This document shows, in pieces, positions 19,799 to 31,374 of a stretch of 64,000 nt of DNA; within the stretch, counting starts at the first letter, position 1, and each line of letters starts with the position of its first letter. Origin of the DNA: Phytophthora sp. 'mugwort' (lineage: Eukaryota > Oomycota > Peronosporomycetes > Peronosporales > Peronosporaceae). Under the pieces are notes generated by a model. The model saw nothing but the letters and a program-made list of their open reading frames with translations, was not told where the DNA came from and did not search any database. Location of the stretch: contig JAUCEF010000017.1 in the NCBI GenBank assembly GCA_033558025.1, positions 558,001-622,000 on the forward strand, given 5' to 3'. The translations under genes and the position numbers were made by a program.

Positions 19799-22389
19799 TT
19801 ACGCGTGGATAGCAGTTCTATCCTTCTCCGCCACAATCCACGTACTGTCGTCCTCCAAGTCCAAGCGTTCAGCGAGCGCCATGATAGATCCGGTCTCGAG
19901 CAAATACGACACCAGTTTATCGTTCGCGTTCACCATCTCGTCCAGCACATCGACATTAACTTCCTCTTCAGTCACAGCCTCCTCTTCATCTCCAGGGGTA
20001 GTCGCGCCGCCATCGTCCTCCTCTTCGTTCGACTCATTCGAACCGTTCTCTGAGCCAGAGTCGTCTGCATCATGCCGTCGACGTCGACTACCTCCACCTC
20101 CTGACTTTGTAGAAGAAGCGTCATCTGAAGACGAATTATCCTGCTGTTGGCCCTTTCGCTGCTGGTTTGACGACTTTGACCCCTTCCCATTGCTCGGAGT
20201 TGCCTTTTGACCACGAAGAAGTGCAGCCTTGCGCTCTTTCGTACGTTGACGCTTCTTCTGACGCTTGCTACGCTTTGAGGCTTGACGAGCTTGCTTCTCA
20301 TTCGTTTCTTTCTCCGTCTCCTCTTTCCACAAACTCTCCTGGTACTTGAGATGGAAGACTGTACAGTCACAGTTCTTGCACACGTTGCACTTGCACTCGG
20401 CGCAAAAAAATGTGTCATTCGAGTGTTTCGAAAAGGGACCGAGGCAAATAGCGCACGTGACAAAGTGTTGCTGCCAAATACGCGAAGCACGCTTTGCCAC
20501 GGTCGCCGACTTGTGTGACACCAATGTCTCTATGTTCGCAGAAGCCATCAGACTAGCATACGGATTGGGAGAGTCCGTGCGCTTTGCCTCCAACTCACCG
20601 ACCTGAAGAATGCGTTCCAAGCCTTCTAGCGCCATCATTACCATACTCGTTTCCTCCAGAAGATTGCCGAGGATCTGAATACAGCCTTGATTCACGAGGT
20701 ACTCGATTTGACTATCCGAGCCGCATGATGTAGCGTTGAGCACTACCCAGCAGGCTTCACTCTTCACTTCGGCATCTGTCGCATCAGACGCTGCTAGCCC
20801 CATCAATGACGGGATACACCCCGAGTCAAGCACGCATTGGATCTGATCGACGGTACCAGCAGCGATGTTCGACAGCGTCCAGCAAGCTTCCTTCTGGATT
20901 TCGCGGTTCGAATGAGCGATTAATCTCCGCAACGAAGGCACGGCGCCACACTCGATGATGTGCTGGGTGTAGTCGTGGTCGTCTTCAGCGCACACAATGT
21001 TCCCAATCGCACGCAGAGCTGGCTTCGTTACCCGCCAAGACGAGTGACTCAGGAGCTCTACAAGCCGAAAGCACACATCGGAGTCCACTACAGCCTGAAT
21101 GTGAGTACTAGGTCCATCACACAGGTGGGAAAATGCCCAGCACACGTGACTCAAGATCTCGGTGTCCGTGCTGGTAAGCATCTTGGCTAGATACGGCAGG
21201 ATGAGGCCGATGTCAAATACTGGCCGCGGCTGGCCGTCACACAAATTGCTAATAGTCCATGTCAGGATACGAAGCAGCGACAGACGGTCCCATGGAGTCT
21301 TCTTCAGGTTGCTCACCAGTGGTGTCAGTGCACCAGCACTCAGCACGAGGTCCCTTGTCGCAGCACCTTCGCCAGCCAAATTACCTAAAACCCACACCGA
21401 CTGCTCCAGCACCTACTCGAGCCACCCCAACGTACACCAAAGCTCAGCAAATCAGCTTACAACGTGCTGATAGGAGACCATTCCTCCTCCTACTAGTCCT
21501 ACCTCTTCATTGGATGAGTCCAACAGCGAAACAAGCGTTGGGATCACGCCGTTCTGCAGTAGCACCGAAGTGTTATCCGTGGCTCCCGCAGCGATGTTGG
21601 TGAGTGCCCACAGTGCTTCAACTTGCAACGTTGGTCGGTCCCGCAACCGCAGCCACTTGATAAGACGTGGGGTCCAGTTCTTCTCCAACATCTTAAAAGT
21701 CGATTGCGGAAAAGAGCGTAATAGTCGACGTACCATCAATGTCAGTACAACGTCACCGCATACACATTAGCGACTAAGCATACCTGACGAATTAACAGAT
21801 CGCGTTCCGACGACAGCAACACACGCAGCTTCTTGGCTGCTTCAAGTTGGACATCCGGGTCCTCCGAGTTCAATCCAGCGTCGATCTGGTTCAGATCTCC
21901 CTGGAAGGTAGCCGAGGCCGCGATACCTCCAGACCCGACAGATCCATCGAGTCCACTTCCACCTAGACCTCCGTTCGCCAGTCCGCTAAGACTACCGTTA
22001 GCCAGCAGACTCGCACCGTGCGAGAGGTGGTGATGATGGTGATGGCCGTGGGAGTGCAGCGAGAACTGCGGCTGCGGCGTTAGGGCCGCGCCAGCCGTGG
22101 CCCCAACAGACGTCGTGACTCCGGGCTTTCCAGCGCCTCCCATATGGTGGATCGTCGTGGTCGTGGACGTCACAAGTGTGGCGTTGCCCCCGCGGTGCGT
22201 GGCCTGATGGTGGTGCACAATGTCCCCGTTCTCAGTGCGATGTGCGCTTGTGGTCGAATTCTTGAGCGCCAAAGTGGCCTGCGATAAGGTGCTGGGCAGT
22301 GCTGCCACCGCTGCGGCCGTGAGCTCGGCTACGTCGGTGGGGGACAAGAACGCTTTCTGGCTGCTGCTCGCCTTGAACGAGCCACTCAT
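19799..22389 (-). CDS. Importin-alpha-like armadillo protein with C-terminal Cys cluster, no visible IBB
   Basis: Three exons: 22389-21784, 21691-21503, 21412-19799, GT-AG and phase 0, giving 802 residues (typical importin-alpha is about 530). The first about 165 residues are low-complexity Ser/Gly/His (a HHHHHH run) and lack the Arg/Lys-rich importin-beta-binding domain. ARM repeats keep the Trp/Asn ladder that binds nuclear localisation signals: ALWALTNIAAG, SVWVLGNLAGE, LTWTISNLCDG, ACWTLSNIAAG, ACWVVLNATS. After the repeats comes a cysteine-rich segment (CAICLGPF, then CAECKCNVCKNCDC) that looks like a metal-binding finger. A strongly basic stretch (KRSKRQKKRQRTKERK) and a long acidic/Ser-rich tail follow. 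Cargo binding is well supported by the ladder. How it would reach importin-beta without an IBB is open. Confidence 0.85.
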
Positions 22390-23222
22390 CCGCCCGAGCT
22401 TGGTCTGAGTGTACGAGGGTCAGGGGGCGGGTGCTTGTACCTGCGATGTGAGTGACTACGGGGCGCTCTGCCTGCTAACACACGACGGAAAAACACGCGC
22501 AATCGAGGCTTAGACAGCGTGGCCCATGGACGGCGGAGCAAGGTGCAAATGACACTGGGCGGAAGGCGACACGCATACGAAGCTCGTGGGCCGCTCGGTA
22601 CCGCCAGATTCCACACACAGCAGCTGGGAGCAGCCGCGCAACGCACCTCTTCTAAGCCCCAGAAGCCGCTTCGAGAGCTCCTTGGTGTCTTCTTCTCTTT
22701 GGTCGCTTACTCGCGGGGTCTCTCGGCGTTCAAATCGGAGCTTTTACCGTAATTTGCTACGGGTTAATGCAATTTTAACCGTCGTAATGAAAGTATTTTA
22801 AGGTACATGTACTCAAGTAATGGTTATATTTTGTTTAGCTTCTGCTGCTGTTATTGGAGATATTAGAATGCTTAATAAATACTTGCCGGTAAAAACGCTC
22901 AATTTCTGGTTTAAACAGGATACCAAAGTTTGTCGAGATCTAATACATGTATTCGATATAAATGCTTGACGGATTGCGACTCCCGCTGTTTGAAGGAAAT
23001 GGATGTCAGTACACGCCAATGCTCGGTGGAGGGAAGAGCACTGGGATATTATGGCATATCGAGGGTGCTAGAATTAACTGGTGTAATGAAGATTTAGAAG
23101 CGTCCTCTGAGTACTCGCGTAGCTATAACCGAAGATATTAAACTTAGCACCGCAAGCGCCGTATGACAGTTCTGCATTTCTGACGCCTATCATACATTAC
23201 ACATAATGTAATCCTACATGAC
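22390..23222. other. Upstream region of importin-alpha, no gene recognised
   Basis: Contains the importin-alpha promoter side. From about 22800 the sequence turns AT-rich. The only motif noted is GTACATGTAC at 22803-22812. Confidence 0.4.
22803..22812. repeat. GTACATGTAC palindrome, copy 3
   Basis: Third perfect copy of the 10-bp palindrome, about 415 bp upstream of the importin-alpha start. Confidence 0.6.
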
Positions 23223-23906
23223 CTACAGCTTTCCATGAGGGGGAGGTTGCAGCATATTGTGGTGCCGCTGTTCGACTCCGAGTGATGAGTGTACCCACTT
23301 GACTAAACGGATGGCTACCATCTTTTTGAGACCGTGCCAAAACAGGGTAACGAAGGAGCATACTCGAAGCAAGTCATCAAATTTAAAACTGCACCGGTTC
23401 AACAGCGGAATGACAATAAATGTATTAATAATAGCTAGCTCAAATGGAAATATGCAACAACTTTGCTCAAGCCGAGAAGCGCAGTTCCAGAGTCCCAGCT
23501 GGTCCCGTCCATGGCATTCACGGCCGGCAAGATGGCGCTTGCCACGCCCAAATACGCAGATTCCGGGCCGCTTACCTTGCGACGGGTATCGTTCAACATC
23601 GTAATACCACGAGGCTACCACTGAAGTGCCGATAACATCGCCGGGCCAAGAGCGAAGATGCCTTTTAAATTCCATTCTCAACGAAAATCGCCAGTGTGCA
23701 AGTCGAAAACCTTGTGCTTTGTTGTCAAACGTTATGAAACCACCACTTGAATGGGGTGTAGCTGGTTCGACGGTGAAAAGCACGCCTGAGCGCTCGGTGC
23801 ACAAAAATGTTGCTCCAACCGAACCACTGCCGACCGGATGGTCAGCCTCAGTTGCGTCGTTTGCAACATCTCTCCAAAGTTTGGAGTCCAAACTGGCAGC
23901 TGGCAA
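23223..23906 (-). pseudogene. Possible PiggyBac-like transposase remnant
   Basis: A 227-codon minus-strand frame. The stretch SVVASWYYDVERYPSQGKRP, followed by RDQLGLWNCASRLEQ and ELAIINTFIVIPLL, resembles the C-terminal third of PiggyBac transposases (a W-D-x-K-x-V segment, HDQLRLQ..S.Q, then D-x-A-I-x-N-x-Y-I-V). The similarity is loose and the DDD residues cannot all be placed, so this is a weak call. A plus-strand frame at 23626-24030 overlaps it and is less convincing. Confidence 0.35.
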
Positions 23907-24388
23907 ACTGAAGCTGCTGCAAGACCTTCAATCGTCGGGGATTTTGAACAACATTATCGAGTGCACTGCCTTTCAGGGGAGCGCAAAGTGCTTCACGACG
24001 CTATGCTCGCAAGCACCCATCTTTCGGTAGTCGTATTTAGCCACAATGCCGTCCTGAAACCCGCAGTAAATTGCATTCAGGTCTATTTCACTGAAGCTGC
24101 AACACCAGCCTTGTCACCGGTCCGAGGGAAGCTCCATTTGCAGCTCATCTTTTTATCCTGAAGACTACAAATATCGGCTTGTATTTGCGTATTGCAGCAG
24201 TAAACGCAACGTTGTCAAGCTCTGGAGGTAGCTGGAAGATCGAGGTGCGAATAGCTTACTGTACCTCTGCTGAACGGTTGCTGCTAGGGACCTGCGACTT
24301 CGTGATATGAACCACCGCTTGTCTCGCTAGTGTAACAGACACAGCTCCAAGTGCTGCTAGACCGTCTCTACCAGCAATAGCGGCAGCA
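23907..24388. other. Intergenic, no gene recognised
   Basis: Nothing beyond short chance frames. It ends at the stop of the RING gene. Confidence 0.4.
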
Positions 24389-25132
24389 TCAGCGCGGTAA
24401 CAGATACGCAAAGGTCTTCTTAAATTTGGTCAGCTCTGCAATCACCCGCGTAGCCTCTTTTGTCTCTGTCTCCAACTGCTGCTTGAGTGCCGCCACCTCT
24501 TCCTCCAGTATACTGTTCTTCTTCTGCTGCTCTTCGAACTTGCTGGTCATACTTTCAAGCCCAGAATTGTCCACTACCGCCACGTGATCGGAGAAAAGCA
24601 GACAGATATCCGTGAGTCGCATTACCGTGTTGCAGTTCGGACACGTGTGCTTCTGGCTGACCCAGCGCTCGATGCACTTCTTGCCGAATATGTGACCGCA
24701 CTTGAGCGCCGCGAGGCGGTGGTGGCCGATGATAGTGCAATTCTCGCAGCAGATTGTGCACTCTGTCGGTTCCGCCTTCGTCTTCACTAGCGTGCGTTTG
24801 CGTTTGCGAGACGCATTGGGGTTTTCCTCTGCCCTTCGAGCGGCTGCCGCCATCTCCGCCGCAGCCTCTACCGCCGTCAAAATCTGCACGTCGTCATCGT
24901 CATCTTCCCCGACAGGGATATGCTGTAAGGAGGCCGAGAAAGGTGTGCTGGGTGTGTTGGTAGAGGGCCCAGCGAGGTTGACTACGGACCACGCGGAGGC
25001 CTGCGTGCTGCCCACTATGAACTCGGTCTCGCTGGAGTCGTCTTCTACGTCGCTGTCGCCAGTCTCGTCATCTACATTTTCCTCATCGGAGCTACCGACG
25101 CCGAACAGGAGGTCATCGATGCTGCGCTGCAT
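24389..25132 (-). CDS. RING-finger protein, probable E3 ubiquitin ligase
   Basis: Single exon, 247 residues. The N-terminal half is acidic and disordered (EDDDDDVQ). A C3HC4 RING lies at about residues 125-172: CTICCENC, then LKCGHIFGKKCIERWV and CPNCN. A coiled coil of about 45 residues follows (FEEQQKKNSILEEEVAALKQ). RING domains recruit ubiquitin-charged E2 enzymes. The acidic N-terminus, RING and coiled-coil order resembles the front part of RFWD3-type ligases, but no WD40 domain is present, so the name is not assigned. A basic patch (RKRKRT) may be a nuclear signal. It is head-to-head with the membrane protein at 25265 (132 bp). Confidence 0.85.
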   Translation of the reverse strand: MQRSIDDLLFGVGSSDEENVDDETGDSDVEDDSSETEFIVGSTQASAWSVVNLAGPSTNTPSTPFSASLQHIPVGEDDDDDVQILTAVEAAAEMAAAARRAEENPNASRKRKRTLVKTKAEPTECTICCENCTIIGHHRLAALKCGHIFGKKCIERWVSQKHTCPNCNTVMRLTDICLLFSDHVAVVDNSGLESMTSKFEEQQKKNSILEEEVAALKQQLETETKEATRVIAELTKFKKTFAYLLPR

Positions 25133-25264
25133 AAGTCCTGCCCTGCCCTGGTCTGGTTATAGTTTGACCTAGCTCGCAAAAATCCATGGTAATATAAAAA
25201 TTGACAGGCGGACCAATATATCCCAAAAACCCAAATAGCTTTATCCGTTCAAGCCTTGGTCGTC

Positions 25265-25946
25265 ATGGGTCTCCGCAGCAGACAACGCCGCATTGCCGGC
25301 GTCACTAAAGAAGACGCGTTCGACCCAGAGTCCGGAAGTATCCACTCACAGTCGCTGGAAGGTCCGAGGCATTGAATGTTGTCAAGGGGAAAAGGGTCGG
25401 GTTACTCACTTGACACTGGTCATTCAGAGCACCTCCGAGCGTCAATTGACGATGTGGACGCGTTCAATCTCATGTGGAAGGTGTGATCCCTTTCTTTCTC
25501 TCTCTTTGCCCATTCGACTGACGTCTAATTGATCTGCACAGAGCACGGTGGGCTACGCTGGCCTCGTACTGGCCGGCTACGAGGTCATCCTACTATACCA
25601 GCTACTGACTGGTAGCCTCTACACGTCACGACTGCCGCTGTGCCTCGGACTCAAGCTCGTGGCCTTCGGCAGCATCCTCAGCACGCATGAATACATTCGC
25701 ACGGGTCGTAGCCAGAGCTTGGGCCAGAGTCTCTTCTTCTCCGGTAGCTACGTGCTCATCTGGCTGTGCTGCTCCTTGCTCCTGCATCTGAGCTTCTCGG
25801 CCGTGGAGGCGTCGCCGCTCTGCGTCCTGTACTTCCTGGCCAGTTTCGGCGTTCTACGTCTCATTGGGAGCAACACCAAGGCTGAAGTTGCGCGTGCCCA
25901 GCAGCTCGAGAAGCTCCAGCGCCTCGTCGGCGGCGTCGTCGCTTAG
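25265..25946 (+). CDS. Multi-pass membrane protein of unknown function
   Basis: Three exons: 25265-25361, 25428-25480, 25542-25946, giving 184 residues. The first intron has a weaker donor (GTCCGA), but the phase-1 join yields a continuous frame (SLE-EHLRASIDDVDAFNLMW). The protein has a short polar N-terminus, then four to five hydrophobic segments: GLVLAGYEVILLYQLL, LCLGLKLVAFGSIL, GSYVLIWLCCSLLLHL and CVLYFLASFGVL. The last 20 residues form an amphipathic helix (AEVARAQQLEKLQRLVGG). I do not recognise the family. It is probably an ER or other endomembrane protein (inference). Confidence 0.7.
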
Positions 25947-26097
25947 CAAGACGATCGATTATCCATCGTGTAGCCATTCTTTCCCAATCGTACTTAACAT
26001 ATACCTTTTCGGATTTGAATTTTGAATTGTTTGTTGCGTGTCATTTCGTGAACAAGCTTCGAACTACGAGACGTCTCCGAGTGGGGCTTTTGCCACG

Positions 26098-27819
26098 ATG
26101 GCGGACCGACTGATCCACAACCGCGTGTTTAAAGTGTCAAAGGAACTCAACCGATTGGTACGTTTTGCAGTCACTATTAGAGCACGAGAGACCCGCTCGA
26201 GAAGGCAGTAAATACTCACTCCTGTCTCCAGGACCTGCTGTGTGAGCAACACCGACGCCAGATTGGCCATCGCGAGGGTCTCCCGGACTGGGAGAGACCC
26301 AAGACGCCTGCTGGGAAGGCCAGTAGTCGTCACGAAAGGACGCCGGCTTTCTTCGCCTGGAATGAAGAGCATGAGAACGTCGAGCAAAGACCACAACCAG
26401 CCTGGCAGACGCAGACGCCGCAGGTGCGTTGCTGAGCGATGGTCGCAAGTTGCAGTGGAGCTACGGAGTTTAACATGTATTTGGTATTTCTATCTGCAGA
26501 AGGTGGCGAGGACGCTGGACATGACCATGGCGAGAGAGAGGGACAATGACAGACAACCTATCCCGGAGAGATCGCCGTTCGGGAATGGGAGTGAGGACGC
26601 ACGGGACAATGCTATAGTGCTGTCATCATCGGAAAGGCATCATGAAGATGAAGGCATGGACGATGACTCGGGTATAAACGTCGACAGCGACGAGAGATTA
26701 ACAGAGGAGGATCAGCCAGTAGTGACAGGCCGATCCATCGCTGTAAGTCCGATGCGAGAAGATATTCTGGATCGAGTTCAACCTGCTGCTGCAGCCGCTC
26801 CAATATCATCGCGGGAGTCTACACCACTGCCGACTGTGGAGACTCCTCTGTTGTCGTACCGTTCATCTTCGAGTCCGAGATACATCCATGGTCGTCGGCT
26901 TCAAGCAAGTGATGCAGCCGTGCCAAGACCTCGTGCTCAACAGTTTGCTGCAGGAGTAACAACGGAGCAGGCTGACCGCTACAGAATGAGCGGATCAAGT
27001 GGGAAAAGGTTCCGGTCTCCGGCCAAGCCAACGTCTCTATGGAATGATCTCTGCAACACTTACATTCACCAAAGCGGTCCTACCAACAGCAGTAGAAATA
27101 CCACCAGCTTTTCGCACAAGCGCATGGCTCGTGCTGATGCTGAGCGGAGGGGCAGCGGCACGTCTGCGGTCAATATGGATACGTATGGCTGGTCTGGATC
27201 CGAGTCCACACGCGGCCAGCACCGGCCTGTTGCGACAGGTCTCGAGGCGATGAACGTTGCAAACCAGGCGGCACGAGAGTTTCTTAATGAGCCAGAAGAA
27301 GAATCCAAGTATTCTGAACCACCGATGCAGGCTCGCCAATGCAGTGACAATGTATGTCCGTCTGTGGAAATTCCAGGAGATGCGTCAACCACTGCAAGCC
27401 GGACCGGCAGCAACCGCCAAAGCAAAAGAGTATCCTTCGGTGGTGAAATCACACAGCCACAGCCTCGTACTCTCCCTGTGCTTGCCGACAAAACGACGCA
27501 GACGGAGGACGTGTATTTGGAGGCTCGTACTCAGTCCCGAACTATACCTCATGACGCAGAAAAGAGAGGTTCTGGCTCTCCCGTGCGCTGTCCTGCATGT
27601 GATACTGTAGTGAACGAGTCCGGGCGCCGTCGAAAAGTACCGAGGAGCTCTACGAATTTTGATGCGGCAACTACTGCATCACAGCGCAATTTTCGTCGAA
27701 CGAACAGCCATTTGATCAATCCTATTATGATTAATCCGCGGTATCCACCAGAACCGACGACATTCCAAGGAATATCGACTTACTCGTCGGTATTTAACGA
27801 CAGACTAGCGTGGCGATAG
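26098..27819 (+). CDS. Mostly disordered protein of unknown function
   Basis: Three exons: 26098-26157, 26232-26423, 26500-27819, all phase 0 with good GT-AG sites (GTACGT, GTGCGT donors), giving 523 residues. This model is preferred over the unspliced frame from 26242 because exon 2 is in a different, better-looking frame (DLLCEQHRRQIGHREGLPDW). The N-terminal 80 residues are helical and conserved-looking. The rest is low complexity, rich in Ser, Arg, Pro and Glu. Near the end a CPACD motif gives half a zinc ribbon; the C-terminus (STYSSVFNDRLAWR) looks like a short linear motif. No known domain recognised. Confidence 0.65.
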
Positions 27820-27972
27820 CGTCGGAGTGTGCAAATGTACCAAGAACTTCAGCGAGGGGTTGTCCTTATTACGAGAAATACTTCAGCAAAATGAAAATGA
27901 TTTTCCAAAAATACTTTACTGTGGTGACTTACCCGCCGTCTCCTTTCAGGTGAGAGCTTCATTAAAGGCAAA

Positions 27973-30392
27973 ATGTCGACGATGGAGGAGCTTCTCGGCC
28001 TTGAGGACCCCAAGAAGCACAAGTTAGTACGAATCTACCCCAAGTATGTGCGTCTACGACAGGGTACTGAGATTCGCTACCGTCTGAAGCTCACTCGACC
28101 ACCATCAAAAGTAAGCAGAAACTATCCGATTAAATACTTTTTGGCTTGAGCTCACGTAACTTTTTTATTATGAAGGGGAAAGCGGTCACGATCCACGTCC
28201 GCGTCATCATGAACAAGGTCGGCATTACAGCATCTCCAACCTACCTCGTTGTCACGTCTAATAATTGGCGACAACCTCGCGAGATCACAGTGACAAGCTC
28301 AGCAGACTCGGAGCTACGCACGTTTCAGATTCATCACAAAATTCACGAAACATACGACGAAGTATACAATGCCACAGCACTGTTGCCTTCATTATTTGTC
28401 TCTGTACTTCAAAAAGAAGCCACTTTTCTATTTGGATTTGGCTGTGGCATTGACGGTCGACTAGGCACAAGTGGAGATACCAACACAACGACGCCAACAC
28501 CATTTACATGTCGATGGCTGCATCCATTGCAACTTGCATGTGGTAAAGCTCACTCGGCTATTGTCGATGTGTATTCGAATTTGTATTGCTTCGGATTAGG
28601 AACCAGTGGCCAACTTGGCCAAGGTGAAGACTGTCTAGAGTCTTCTCAAGAACCCATGCGTGTGCCGCAACTTACTTCGACATGTATGCAAACTGTGGCA
28701 TGTGGTAGTAACCACACAATCTGCTTAAGTGTGGATGGTCGGGTCTTCGCTTGGGGTGACAATACTTTTGGACAAATCGGAATAGGTAGCAAAACTACAC
28801 AGCCAATCTCGACTCCATATCGTGTAGAAAAACTCGTCAGCGTGCGTGGAATTGCGTGTGGAGGAGGTCAATCGTTCATATTGACAAAGACAAATGTGCT
28901 AGCATGTGGTAGTAACGTCGCTGGGCAGCTTGGAATGAATGATCGTGTTGATCGCACGAGCTTCGAGCTTGTGCCTTTTTTTCAGAAGGTATCTGTGGCC
29001 ATAGATTCACTCATTAAAGCAGACAATAAGTCTTGCTTTAAGTCAACGGAGATTGAACCCTCGCTAGAAGATGTCGAACTTTCGTGTGGAATGTATCATA
29101 CATTGGCACTTAGTGGAGGTCGTGTGTATTCCTGGGGGATTGGTGACGATGGTCGTTTAGGACACGGAGATCATGAAAGCCGTTTGGCCCCGACGCTTGT
29201 TAATTCATTGAAAGGGATACCAGTCATAGCAACGGCATGTGGAGGGAGTCATAGTGGTGTCGTGACTGCTAATGGAGACGTCTTCACGTGGGGTAACGGC
29301 TCGTTGGGTCAACTTGGCCTTGGCAAAACTCGATCTCGCTATGTCCCGACACGAGTACGAGTCTTACAAAATGTGGGGGTGACACATATCTCATTTGGTG
29401 AATGGCATTCCACGGCTCTCTGTCAAGATGGTACCTTGTTTGCATGGGGATTTGGAGAAGAAGGTCAGTTAGGACTTCCTGATGACGATCTCGAGCCTAC
29501 ACGTCGATTAGCGTTGCTTCCAGTAGCAGTTCATTCACTTTCAGGTACTGGCGCTACGATGGTCGCGTGTGGAGGTTCACACACTTTCGTCGTAACTGTA
29601 CAAGAGAATCATCGCCAACAGCTTGCGCAACTACATCGTCGAGCTTCACAACTGAGCATTCAGCAGGAAGAGCAGCGATTAGCAACGAAAACCACCTCAA
29701 GACGGAGACTATCAAGGCGACTGTCGTATGAGAACCGTGCAAGCGAGCGAATATTTCCACTAAGTGATTTGAGTAAAGTGCAGTCCATGCAACAGGGCAG
29801 CAAACCTCGACCGAAGTCGAATTGTACTCCAGCACGCAACTGCTACAGCGCTCGTCGAGCCGAAGCTTGTCCCCAGCCTGTTGCTGCAGCTGTAGCTGAT
29901 GCATTTTCATGGGAATCGCGGTCTCTTACGTCGAGGCTGTCAGTGCGTAACGCATTTCGCCAGCAAAACCGTGAGATGGAAGACTGGCGAGATTCCATGA
30001 CACCTCCTGATGTTCTTCCTCCTAAGGTACGTAGCAGACTGGGGGTATCACCACGGCTGCTTCGACTGAGTGAAAAAGTCGGCCGACGTAGAAAACCAGT
30101 CGAGAAGTCATCGAACATTCGAGCTGTTGCTCAAGCTGTTCACGCTGCGACGGAAAACTGTTTACGTCTCGGCAATACGAGCTTTTGTATGGAGACGAGA
30201 AGACCACACACATCCCCAGCCCGACAGGATCAAAGTCAAGTTGACGATATGTGTGATCTCACAAAGCTTGCTTACAATCTTCGAGTTGATTCGTCCATTT
30301 CTCTTAGAAGTGCGGTAAATGATGGCGGGGAAGAAGACAGAGATGACGAGATCTCCTTATTCTCAGCACGCAGCAAATTCGGTCATTGTTAA
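27973..30392 (+). CDS. RCC1-repeat protein with novel N-terminal beta-rich region
   Basis: Two exons: 27973-28110 and 28176-30392, phase 0 (donor GTAAGC, acceptor TATGAAG), giving 784 residues. An in-frame TGA upstream makes 27973 the first possible start. Residues 1-130 look like an all-beta module (VRIYPKYVRLRQGTEIRYRL, ITASPTYLVVTSNNW) resembling repeat units of large secreted or ciliary proteins; not assigned. Then come about seven RCC1 repeats (for example ACGSNHTICLSVDGRVFAWG, SCGMYHTLALSGGRVYSWG, ACGGSHSGVVTANGDVFTWG), enough for a full propeller. The last 260 residues are basic and disordered. It is tandem with the preceding gene. Role unknown; exchange-factor activity is only a family possibility. 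Confidence 0.85.
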
Positions 30393-30498
30393 GTACAGAA
30401 GACCGACATTCGATCCGGGTTAGCTGGTATATCCTAGTGTAGACGAAGGACCAAGCAAGAGATGAATCAATAACACAATTAATGGCTTTTCCCGGCTG

Positions 30499-31251
30499 TT
30501 ACATGCCCGTGAGTGATCTCTTGCCTCGTTGGCTTCTCTCTTCTTCGTCTCGATAAAACTCCGACAGTCGAATCTCCAGTCGTGCAGGTTCCACTGGTGG
30601 TAGACTCCCGACGTTCATGATAATTTCACGTGGGATAGATGCATACGTCTGCACGCCACTTGCCCGTGCGAATTTGCAGACATTCGCCAGTGCACCAACC
30701 GACATGCTACCTAGTGGATCTGTGGACACAGATGGAGGAGAACCATCGGGTGAGCCAAACGGAGCTCTCGGAGGTGGCGAGCGAGCAAAACCCATTGAAG
30801 GTCCAACCTGAGGCGGTTGAGCCTCGCACATCTGCTGCTTTTTCCATTGGTAATAGTCCGAATAGGGCCCGTCGGGCTTCAGGAAGGCGAAGTCCGGGTT
30901 GTCCCGTTCGCGCTGCTTAGCCGCAGCTTCAAACGCGTCACCGTTACGAGCCACGAACTCCACAAGTCTGTCGATGCGGTTCCTGACATCTGGAGGGATG
31001 TTCCCCATTGCGAACGGCTCTGGAGCTGTTGCGAACTTGGTGGCCGCTTGAGAAATTAATGGCGGACGGAACGGAACGCCCGGCACCGCTGGAACATGAG
31101 CGAATGGCGCCGCAATCGACGCGTCCTGAGCGCGCGAAACTGCGGCAATGGAGGCCAGACGCGCCGCCTCCTTGGCCTGCGCGATGCGCGCTTGGAACTG
31201 CTGCTCCAGCTGTGCCGAGGACATCGGCGGTGGTCCGCCGGCGTAACTCAT
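30499..31251 (-). CDS. SURP (SWAP) domain protein, probable splicing factor
   Basis: Single exon, 250 residues. The N-terminus is a Gln/Ala-rich helix (AQLEQQFQARIAQAKEAARL). A SURP domain lies at about residues 85-140: IDRLVEFVARNGDAFEAAAK, then PDFAFLKPDGPYSDYYQWKK. SURP domains occur in pre-mRNA splicing proteins (SF3A1, SFSWAP, CHERP, SUGP1). A Pro-rich middle and a C-terminal segment (RLSEFYRDEEERSQRGKRS) follow. The short size and single SURP do not match a specific named factor. Likely nuclear. Confidence 0.75.
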   Translation of the reverse strand: MSYAGGPPPMSSAQLEQQFQARIAQAKEAARLASIAAVSRAQDASIAAPFAHVPAVPGVPFRPPLISQAATKFATAPEPFAMGNIPPDVRNRIDRLVEFVARNGDAFEAAAKQRERDNPDFAFLKPDGPYSDYYQWKKQQMCEAQPPQVGPSMGFARSPPPRAPFGSPDGSPPSVSTDPLGSMSVGALANVCKFARASGVQTYASIPREIIMNVGSLPPVEPARLEIRLSEFYRDEEERSQRGKRSLTGM

Positions 31252-31265
31252 CAGGCTGGCGCAAA

Positions 31266-31283
31266 CGTCAAATTTGAAAATGC
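31266..31283 (-). promoter_or_regulatory. Candidate core promoter of the SURP gene
   Basis: On the minus strand, GGCATTTTCAAATTTGACG is one mismatch from the initiator-FPR block CATTYYNCAWTTT, about 15-30 bases before the ATG at 31251. Confidence 0.35.
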
Positions 31284-31374
31284 CATTTTGACAATAGAAT
31301 TGGCCAGAAAAAAATGTTTATATTTAGGAAGGTGAAGCCAATCAACTTGCCTTTACTAAGGAAAATATAACTCT

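Noticed and set aside
23626..24030. 134-codon plus-strand frame
   Set aside because: Overlaps the PiggyBac-like minus-strand remnant and shows no domain.
23257..24161. Possible novel gene pair between importin-alpha and RING
   Set aside because: No splice-supported frame, no recognisable motifs; better explained as transposon decay.
26242..26499. Unspliced N-terminal extension of the disordered protein
   Set aside because: Good splice sites and a different, more protein-like frame support a three-exon model starting at 26098.
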